Positions 56,886 to 64,000 of a DNA stretch of 64,000 nt are shown here, in pieces. The translations under genes were made by a program, and so were the position numbers. The notes under the pieces were generated by a model. That model was not told where the DNA came from. It worked only from the letters and a program-made list of their open reading frames with translations, and ran no database searches. Each line of letters starts with the position of its first letter. The first letter of the stretch is position 1. The DNA is from Allomyces arbusculus (taxonomy: Eukaryota > Blastocladiomycota > Blastocladiomycetes > Blastocladiales > Blastocladiaceae): NCBI GenBank assembly GCA_027604705.1, contig JADHYV010000023.1:1-64000 (forward strand), in the 5' to 3' direction.

Positions 56886-57338
56886 GCCGGGGACCGGGTC
56901 ATGGTGGTGGAGGTGGGTCGTCGTGGTGGTGTGCTGTGCTCCGCTCGGTGGTGCTGTTGCTCTGTCTACTCCTTCCTCGTCTTCTTCTGGGGCTTCGTCA
57001 TGGGCGTGCGCCTGCCTTTTCTTACTTGGAACCGTGACACCCGGCGGCGCTGGAAAGCATCCATTTGTTCTTTTGCTCTTCCGCCGCGCCGTCAAACCGC
57101 CCGCCCTCTGTACATTTGTTATCGATATTTTTCCCGCCGCCCTGGGGGGCGAAGTGCAACGGCGCGCGACGCCGTTCTCGTTTGGGTGTTGGTTGGTTGC
57201 TGCTGCGCTGCAAATAGATAATTAGCAAAGTCGGGTCAAGAGGGAAATCATGACCAAAAAATGAATATCACTGTTGTTTTCCGTGCCGACCCTATGCTCA
57301 AATCACGACACCACCAGAGCCAACTCGGGCCCGTCCAA
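56886..57338. other. Convergent 3' flanks of KIAA0930-like gene and CWC22
   Basis: T-rich plus-strand sequence with short shadow frames; no gene. Confidence 0.4.
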
Positions 57339-59832
57339 TCAATACCGCCTGCGACGCTTGCGGCGGCGGTCATAGCTCGAGTCGGTCGACCGCGAGTACC
57401 GCGAACTGTCGCTCGACGAGCTCGAGTCCGAACTCGAATCCGAATCGGAACTCGATTCGGACGACGACGAGCTATCCGACGGCGGGGGCCGTGCGGCCGG
57501 GACAAGCGCCGGCGCCGTCTTGAGCCACTCGCGCAGATCCTCGGTCAACGCGCCCAACCCAATCGACGTCCAGAAATTGATCGCGAAGCGCGTGTTCCTC
57601 GGATGGTCGCGCGGGAACATGTTCTCAAACGCCGGCGCCAGGTACGGGTCGCGCAGGACGCGCTGCACGAGCGCGACCATGCCCATCAATTCGCGCAATT
57701 CCTGGAAGAGGATCTTGACAAAGATGCGCGACGCTGAGGTCGTGTCATCCTCGGTCATGCGGATCACCTGGAGGACGGGCCACGGCATCGCGTCGGTCGC
57801 AAGGACGTGCCCGAAAAGCTTGGCGACATTGCGCAGCTGCGCCGTCTCGAACCGATGAATCGTCGCGTAGTGCTTGGCAAAGGCCTCGGCAAACAGGTCC
57901 GCCCAGAGCCGGTTGATCTTGCAGAACCGTTCAGCAATGAGACCATAGTACTTCTTGTAGGTGCGTTCCTGCGAACAGCACTCGATGATCATGTGCACGA
58001 GCTCCATTTGCTGGCCCTCCTGCATCGGCAGTTTGAGCAGCTTGTGGCACGCTTCCTCAAAATCGAGCGCCGACATGAGCGTCAGGTAAATGCGCTTGCG
58101 CAGCGCCATCAGGTCCTGGCCCGTCGCGTCAATGACGTTGGTCGTCATGCCTGCGCCCGCGGGCGCGCCCAAGACCGCCGCCGCCGCCGCCGTGCTGGCA
58201 CCGCGGTCAGCCTCGTCGTCCTCGTCATCGGACGACTCGGTATCCGCATCCGACCCGGACGCATCGCTACTATCCTCATCATCGGACCCGAGAATCTCGC
58301 GCTTGATTTGCGCGTACTTGGCCTCGTTGGCCAGAAACTGCGGGTCAAACGCAAACACGTTGCAGATATCCTGCGTCTGCAACTGGTCGTCGAGCGACAA
58401 GTAATGCGTGACCTGGTCGTCCTCCTCGACGAGATCCAATTCCTCGGGGAACGGCGGGTTATCCTTGAACTTATCCTTGCGCACCTGGAAGAGCACCTCG
58501 ATCATGTACTGCGTGCGCACATCGAGTGCCGCCTCGTGCAAGATCGTGCGGAAACGCTCGAAGATCGCGTTCAGCGCGCGCGACTGCGCGTCGGTCAGGA
58601 AGGCCCCGCATTCGCGCAAAAAGCCGACGGCGACCTCGACCGAGTCGTCGGTGGGCCGTTCGAGCAAGAGCATGAGGATTTGCAATGCAACAATTTCGTG
58701 GCACACCTTGTGGTTGACGAGGTGCGCGATGAATCGGGTCACGGCGAGGCAGGCGAGCTTATCGTTGCGCTTGTAGGCGCGGCGGAATTGCATGATCAGC
58801 CGCATGACGAGCAGCTCGCCGAGTTGCGGGAACTTGGTGTTGAGGACCGCCACGGCCGCCGCGTAGACGGGCGTGAAGGGCAGCGCCGCAGCTTGCGATT
58901 TCATGATGCTGCGGCAGAAGAGGCCGCGGCCGCGGATCAGGTTCTCATTGATGAGTTCCGGGATGATGTTCTTGATGTTCGAGGCATTGATCTGGTCACG
59001 GTGGAGATCGGCGTGGGTCAGTTTGACGGCACCAAGAATAAGGGGTGCACAGAACGGGACGTACCTTGTTGATCAGGCCGTTAATCGACTTCTTCAGTGC
59101 CTCCCAGCTCATGCGCTGATACTCCTCACTCGACTTGTCCGAGATTTGCGCCTGCATTGCGCGCAACTTGGCCGGCGGGATGTACGCGCCGCCCGTCCGC
59201 ATGGTCAGCGGCTTGACCGCTGGGGCCGGCACAGCGGCGGGCGCCGAGTCACGCGAGCGGGGTGGGGACATGGGACCGACCTCGCCATCTTCTGGGTCAT
59301 GGCGCTGCGGCGAATGGCGAGGGGTCGGCGAGGCCTGGCGGCGCGGTGGTGAGGAACGCGGGGAGGGCGACCGGTGCGGTGGTGGCGAGCGGCTCGCAGA
59401 ACCCGCGCGTCGGCGCGGGGGTGGGCTACTCAGCGGGCTGTCGCGGCGGGCCGCACGGCGCGGTGAGCTCCGCGAGCGGGAACGGGAACGGGAACGGGAG
59501 CATGACGAGGAGCCCGACGCGCGGCGTGGCGGGCTCGACGAACGGCCGCGGCGAGCAGCACGCTGCAGTGGACTCTGCGACCGGGATCGCGAGCGTGACC
59601 GGGACTGGGGAGAGGGGCTCTGCGAAGGATCGCGTGCGGCACGCGGGCCAGGGCTCACCGACGGACTCAGGGACGCTCGGCGACGGCGCAGCGGTGGCGA
59701 ACGGCTGCGCACAGGCGAGGCCGGGCGGTTGCGCTCATTTCGCGGTGGGGACGGCGAGCGCGAGGAGCGTGCGGCGGGGCGCGGGCCCACGTCGCTACCG
59801 CTGCTGTCCGAGTCGGAGTCGTGACGGCTCAT
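57339..59832 (-). CDS. CWC22: Pre-mRNA splicing factor CWC22
   Basis: Two exons: 59832 to about 59062, then about 58997-57339, donor GTACGT. The N-terminal 210 residues are an RS domain (many SRSRS and SPSPP units). [18 protein letters not shown] and [19 protein letters not shown] are nearly invariant CWC22 sequence, followed by the MIF4G domain ([57 protein letters not shown]), an acidic linker ([15 protein letters not shown]) and the MA3 domain ([47 protein letters not shown]). It ends in Ser/Asp then Arg-rich sequence. CWC22 acts in spliceosome catalytic activation and places eIF4AIII for the exon junction complex. Confidence 0.95.
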
Positions 59833-60266
59833 GACGGCGTACTGGTCGGTCGAGGCCGGTTGAAGCACGGTCCGGTCGACACTGCCCGGCTCGGTCGAGC
59901 GAGTGCAGCAAGTTGAGTTGGGTGTGGTTGCGGGATGGCGGCAGTCGCCGTCGCCTGCGAGCCGGTCGTCGTGGGTCGCGGTCGCTCGACCAGCTCGAGG
60001 ACGAGGAGCCACGTGGTTGTGCGTGACCGAGACGCGACGCGACTTGGTTCGACTTGTGCAACCATTTGATCGTCCGCGTCGCCAAGTCGAGCTGCCCGCC
60101 AGCAACCGCACCTCGACGCCCATCCCCAACGCCGACGTGAGCTCCTGTTCGCGAGCTCGCTCTTCTGCACCAAGACTCTCCGCATTCGATCCGCCCTGGC
60201 CGCAGCACGAACGCGTCGTACCAGTCGCCCAACCACACCGACCAACCGACCACCCGCGCAACGACC
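59833..60266. promoter_or_regulatory. Divergent promoter, CWC22 / RAD23
   Basis: 434 bp, GC-rich, TATA not seen. Frames running through it are extensions of CWC22 without similarity. Confidence 0.45.
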
Positions 60267-61649
60267 ATGAAGCTCACCATCAAGACCATTAATCAAAAGG
60301 CGATCCCCCTCGACGTCGAGCCCTCGACCACGGTACGCGCGTACCGTTGCGCGTCTCCGCTGCTCAGGCCGGTCGAGCACTGACGCGCGCCCGTGCCCGC
60401 ACCCTCCCAAATCCGCTGCTCGCCAGGTCGCCAATATCAAGGAGATGCTGCACCAGTCGCAGGGGTTTGACGTGGCCGCGCAAAAGCTCATCTATTCGGG
60501 CAAGATCCTGACTGACGACCAGACCATTGAGGCCCTTAAGGTCAAGGAGACCGACTTCATGGTCGTCATGGTCACCAAGGCCAAGCCCGCGCCGGCCGCG
60601 TCAGCGTCGGCCGCGTCCCCGGCACCTGCGGCGGCCCCGGCCACACCTGCTGCCCCCGCTCCTGCCGCTGCTCCTGCTCCCGCTCCCGCCGCCGCCCCCG
60701 CGGCACCTGCGGCGCCGGCTGCACCGGCCACCCCGGCCGCGCCGAGTGACCCGTCGTTTGGTACGCGTTTGATCAGCAGTGACGTGCCTCAACTACTGTG
60801 ATTTCCAATTGACTCATCTACATCGCCATAATCCCCGCAGCCACGGGCCCCGCCTACGAGACGGCCGTGTCGAACATGGTCGAAATGGGCTTCCCGCGCG
60901 AAGAGGTTGTGCGCGCGATGCGTGCCGCTTTCAACAATCCGGACCGTGCCGCCGAGTACCTCATGACGGTGCGTCATTTTCCTGTCCTCTCGTGTGCCCG
61001 GATGAAACACCATCTCTGACCAAGACATGATCACCACCACCACCACCAGGGCATCCCCGCCGGTCTGGAGGCCCCCGCGGCCACTGCCGCTCGCGGTCCC
61101 GCCGCCGCGTCCACCCCCACCGCGCCCACTGGCGGTGCCGCCGCTGCTGCCCCTGCGGCCCCTGCCGCGCCCGCCGCCGACCCGAACAACCTTTTCGCGC
61201 TCGCGCAGCAGCAAGCGCAACAGCAGCAACAGGCCGCGCACGCCGGCGGCGTCGGCGGCGGCGCGCTCGACCTGACGGCGCTCGCCAACGATCCGCAAGT
61301 CGCGCAGCTGCGTCAAATGATCCAGCAAAACCCGCAGCTGTTGCAGCCGATTCTCGGACAGCTTGCCGCATCGAACCCGGCGCTCATGGCCATGCTGCAG
61401 CAGAACCCGCAGGCGGTCCTGTCAGCGCTGCTGGGCGAGGACGTGATGCTCGATGACGCGTCGGACGACGAGGGCGGCGCGTTGCCGCCGGGCGTGCAGC
61501 AGATTGCGGTGACGGAGGAGGACCGTGCCGCTATCGACCGGTTGGTGGATCTCGGGTTTGATCGCAACTTGGCGATCGAGGCGTATTTGGCGTGCGACAA
61601 GAACGAGGAGCTCGCGGCGAATTATTTGTTTGAGAACCAGTATGAGTAA
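60267..61649 (+). CDS. RAD23: RAD23, UBL-UBA ubiquitin shuttle and repair factor
   Basis: Exon 1 (60267-60332) encodes [20 protein letters not shown], the first strand of a ubiquitin-like domain, continued by [20 protein letters not shown] and [15 protein letters not shown]. Then an Ala/Pro linker, UBA1 ([20 protein letters not shown]), a second linker, the XPC/Rad4-binding domain ([20 protein letters not shown] ... [14 protein letters not shown]) and UBA2 ([20 protein letters not shown]), ending FENQYE. All four domains are in the normal order. It carries ubiquitylated cargo to the proteasome, including ERAD clients, and stabilises Rad4/XPC in nucleotide-excision repair. The Ala/Pro linker (60590-60740) is almost pure. 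Confidence 0.96.
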
Positions 61650-62215
61650 ATGGACCGAGTGCTGGGGTCGCGAGCGGAGATGACGTGAGGAGGGGGAGTG
61701 GTTGTGCAGGATGCTGTCGCGAGATCAAGGACGGCTGCAGGTGTTGGGGCGCGTTTGGGGGATTGTGTTCCATTGGATGTCGTGCGTTTTGATTGAGACC
61801 GCTCGGGTCGCGGTTCAATGTATTTTATTTTCTCATGGCGTTGCTGCACGAAGCGGGAGCGCGTCGCTCGACCTCGCTGTTGAGGTTGGAGGAGCTGCCA
61901 ACGATGAGTGCGAAGTCGTTTTTTCGTGTGTTGGTTTTGGCCTGTGTGCCGCGTTTCGCATAGCTTGATGCGAGCTCGTTAGGCTTCGCAAGTCTGCGTC
62001 GCGAGTCTGACTCACACCCCACGTGAGGGTTCCACCGCACAGTTGTCCGGCGCAAGTCTGACTTGCGTTTTGCCCATCCACAGCCAGCCGGCGTTGACCT
62101 TTCTACCACCTATTGTCCGAACAACCCTCGTTAGGGTGTGTATCAACACCATCAGCACCACGAACCAGCAGCAGCAGCACACCGCAACCGCCGCGACCAC
62201 CGCCACGAACGGCGA
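61650..62215. other. RAD23 3' flank
   Basis: Contains TATTTTATTTT at about 61821-61831, after the RAD23 stop. No gene recognised. Confidence 0.35.
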
Positions 62216-62419
62216 ATGACCACCCCGTGCGAAGTCCGCACCAGCGACGACCCCAACGACGACGCCGCACCGCCCACGACCGCGCGAGCCGCCCGCCGCG
62301 ACGGTGGAATCACCCTCGCCGAACGCCTGTTCATCCAGGTGGAATCCAACGGATGGATCAGCGAGGCCACCCCCGGCCCGACCGCGAACGACCGCCAAAA
62401 ACCGCCCAAACACCGCTAA
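62216..62419 (+). CDS. Possible small protein, unknown
   Basis: A 67-codon frame beginning MTTPCEVRTSDDPNDDAAPP with a helix-like GGITLAERLFIQVESNGW segment. No family recognised; weak start context. An overlapping minus-strand frame (62791-62012) with a hydrophobic stretch is an alternative. Coding status doubtful. Confidence 0.2.
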   Translation: MTTPCEVRTSDDPNDDAAPPTTARAARRDGGITLAERLFIQVESNGWISEATPGPTANDRQKPPKHR

Positions 62420-62826
62420 TCCGCAGCGCCTTTGCGAGGTCGCCGTGGGTTGGGACGATTGTGACCGCTGTGTGACCGGTTTGGGTGGTTTTTGGGACGG
62501 CGAACGGCGGCCCGTGGGAAACGGAGTGCACGAAGAGACGACAGTCACTCGAAGCGAACGCTCTCCAATTCGCCCACACGATGTGGTCACTGCGATTTGG
62601 CAACGGCGGCGCCAATACGACCGTTGTCGTCGTCGTAGCGGTCGCGATTGCGTTCTTGCGGCGGTCTTGCGGTGACTGTGCTGCGGTGACTGTGCTGCTG
62701 CCACTGCTGCAGTACTCGCGTGGTTGCTTTGCCCGCGATTTGCTCTTTCCCTCGATCTTGAGCTGACCTCCGTCGATTCGCTCTGTACCACTTTCGCTGG
62801 TTCTCACAGACTGGTCAACTTTCGCC
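62420..62826. promoter_or_regulatory. Upstream region of RPL9
   Basis: Pyrimidine-rich just before the start codon (62740-62810), typical of ribosomal protein genes. No gene supported. Confidence 0.35.
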
Positions 62827-63556
62827 ATGAAGGACATCTTCAAGCACCACGACATCACCATCCCCGAGGGCGGTACGTCGGGAGGCCGCGTAAACGCCGT
62901 CAATTTTTCTCTTCGATAAAGAACCGGTTCAAACTGACGCCTTGCGCGATGTTCTAGTGACGGTCTCGTTCAAGTCGCGTTTCGTGACGGTGACGGGTCC
63001 GCGCGGTGAGCTCAAGAAGTCGTTCAAGCATGTCGACTGCGAGCTGCAGCGCCAGGGCAAGGACAAGATCCGTGTGCTCGTCTGGCACGGCGACCGCAAG
63101 CACGTTGCCTGCATCCGCACCGTTGCCTCGCACATTCAGAACATGATCAAGGGCGTGACCAAGGGCTTCCTCTACAAGATGCGCTTTGTCTACGCGCATT
63201 TCCCGATCAACGTCAACATCATTGAGGACGGCAAGGTCGTTGAGATCCGCAACTTCCTCGGCGAGAAAGTTGTGCGCCGCGTGAAGATGCTCGAGGGCGT
63301 CAAGGTGGAGCACTCGACGGGCCAGAAGGACGAGCTGATCCTCTCGGGTAACGACATCGAGAACGTGTCGCAGTCGGGTACGTTTTATTGGACTGGTGAT
63401 TCGCTGCCCGTGCGTTTGATGCGGAATCCTGATCTTAAGTTTCTCTCTCAAACAGCTGCCGACATCCAGCAGTCGACGCTGGTCAAGCGCAAGGATATCC
63501 GCAAGTTCCTTGACGGTATCTACGTCTCGGAGAAGACGACGATCGCCCAGGAGTAG
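62827..63556 (+). CDS. RPL9: 60S ribosomal protein uL6 (RPL9)
   Basis: Three exons (62827-62872, 62958-63377, 63456-63556), 188 residues, the usual size. Starts [15 protein letters not shown]; then [91 protein letters not shown], and the strongly conserved end [19 protein letters not shown]. uL6 sits near the sarcin-ricin loop of the large subunit. Both introns use GTACG donors, one straight after the 15th codon, a common layout for ribosomal protein genes. Confidence 0.97.
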
Positions 63557-63704
63557 GCCGTGTCGCTGGTTGCTGCATGGTGAAAATACACGATTCTCGC
63601 CAACTTTTGTCTTGCTGGCTTTTACTCATCAGTTCGGCTTCACTTTTTTTGGTTTGCAAGTCTCTTTGTCTCTGTCTCCCTCTCGCTCGATTTTTTGGAC
63701 AAGA

Positions 63705-64000
63705 ATGAGCGCATCACATCCACCACCACCCGCAACTGCAACCGTGACTCCACTCAACCGCGATGACTTCAACCTCCTGCAACCGCTGCACGGCATCGTG
63801 AGCACGCTGCTCCGCGGTGACCCAAGCACAGCCGACACGATTGGTCCCGCTGTCAGTACCATGCCACCTGCCAGACTGTCGCCCAAACAGCAACTGACAG
63901 TCGGCCGGATACAGATCTACGAGCTCGAAAAAAAGTACCAGCATGCGCTGAATTGGCTCGACGCGGTCCCGGACAAGGACATGCCACTTGACGAGATGCA
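63705..64000 (+). CDS. Possible MED9-like Mediator subunit, cut by window end
   Basis: 98 codons from ATG 63705 to the window end without a stop. After a Pro/Ala lead, FNLLQPLHGIVSTLLRGD, then STMPPARLSPKQQLTVGRIQ and YELEKKYQHAL. MED9 proteins have the same plan: a helix with L-P-x-x-x-x-I-x-x-x-I/L, then a T-M-P-G-I-x-L-S-P-E-Q-Q segment leading into a coiled coil. MED9 lies in the Mediator middle module. The match is short and recalled from memory, so the name is tentative. Confidence 0.4.
   Translation, partial: MSASHPPPPATATVTPLNRDDFNLLQPLHGIVSTLLRGDPSTADTIGPAVSTMPPARLSPKQQLTVGRIQIYELEKKYQHALNWLDAVPDKDMPLDEM

Noticed and set aside
57807-59072. 421-codon plus-strand frame
   Set aside because: Antisense to CWC22, whose conserved domains are unambiguous on the minus strand.
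61975-62075. Possible tRNA-like fold near GGTTCCACC
   Set aside because: The T-arm-like word is not matched by a D-arm, anticodon stem or acceptor stem.
62012-62791. 259-codon minus-strand frame with a hydrophobic stretch
   Set aside because: Spans the RPL9 promoter, has no recognisable domain, and the hydrophobic run is encoded by a simple GGT/TGC-type repeat.

Overview
The window looks like nuclear DNA of a zoosporic, early-diverging fungus, most likely Blastocladiomycota (Allomyces/Catenaria-like). This is inference. The reasons are GC-rich coding sequence, short GT-AG introns (about 45-150 nt), typically fungal proteins (Spt8, a Kin4-type kinase, an ORMDL with fungal-type neighbours), and genes usually kept in flagellated or early lineages (a CatSper-like channel, a MED25-like Mediator subunit, a KIAA0930/DUF2045 protein). 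No rRNA, tRNA, CRISPR array or intact mobile element was recognised.

Layout. 0-2 kb: two intact copies of a tiny two-exon protease-inhibitor-like family (I78 / potato-inhibitor-I type). 2.3-9.4 kb (-): a very large, low-complexity Sec7-domain Arf exchange-factor-like protein. 9.85-12.85 kb (+): MED25-like. 13.1-15.2 kb (-): CatSper-like six-TM channel. 16.7-18.3 kb (+): beta-carbonic anhydrase. 18.7-19.5 kb (+): UBC7/UBE2G2. 20.0-21.8 kb (-): bestrophin-family channel. 22.8-24.7 kb (+): three more inhibitor-family copies, the last two decaying. 25.6-26.5 kb (+): ORMDL. 28.1-32.5 kb (+): Kin4-type kinase. 32.9-34.5 kb (-): Spt8. 35.0-35.9 kb (+): two-TM unknown protein. 36.0-37.2 kb (+): F-box-like, Cys-rich protein. 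37.6-39.1 kb (+): broken leucine-rich family remnant. 39.5-41.0 kb (-): kynurenine/2-aminoadipate aminotransferase. 41.6-42.9 kb (-): membrane RING protein. 43.2-44.8 kb (+): IST1. 45.1-48.3 kb (+): coiled-coil protein. 48.7-49.8 kb (-): LETM1-domain protein. 50.3-52.4 kb (+): Sec1/Munc18-like (SCFD2-like). 52.6-55.1 kb (-): leucine-rich family gene(s). 55.3-56.9 kb (+): KIAA0930-like. 57.3-59.8 kb (-): CWC22. 60.3-61.6 kb (+): RAD23. 62.8-63.6 kb (+): ribosomal protein uL6/RPL9. 63.7 kb to the end (+): start of a possible MED9-like gene.

The genes are not an operon. They are ordinary eukaryotic neighbours, often in divergent pairs sharing 250-500 bp promoters (Sec7/MED25, Spt8/TM protein, RING/IST1, LETM1/SCFD2, CWC22/RAD23) or in convergent pairs. 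Themes that recur are ubiquitin and ERAD (UBC7, RAD23, RING, F-box), membrane traffic (Sec7, IST1, SCFD2), transcription (MED25, Spt8, MED9?) and ion transport (CatSper, bestrophin, LETM1). The most unusual features are the fungal CatSper-like channel, the MED25-like gene, a Sec7 domain whose catalytic Glu position reads Gln, the expanding and decaying inhibitor family, and long C-homopolymers that lie on the sense strand of introns in genes of both orientations. Exon borders were read by eye from splice sites and family alignment from memory; none was checked against transcripts.
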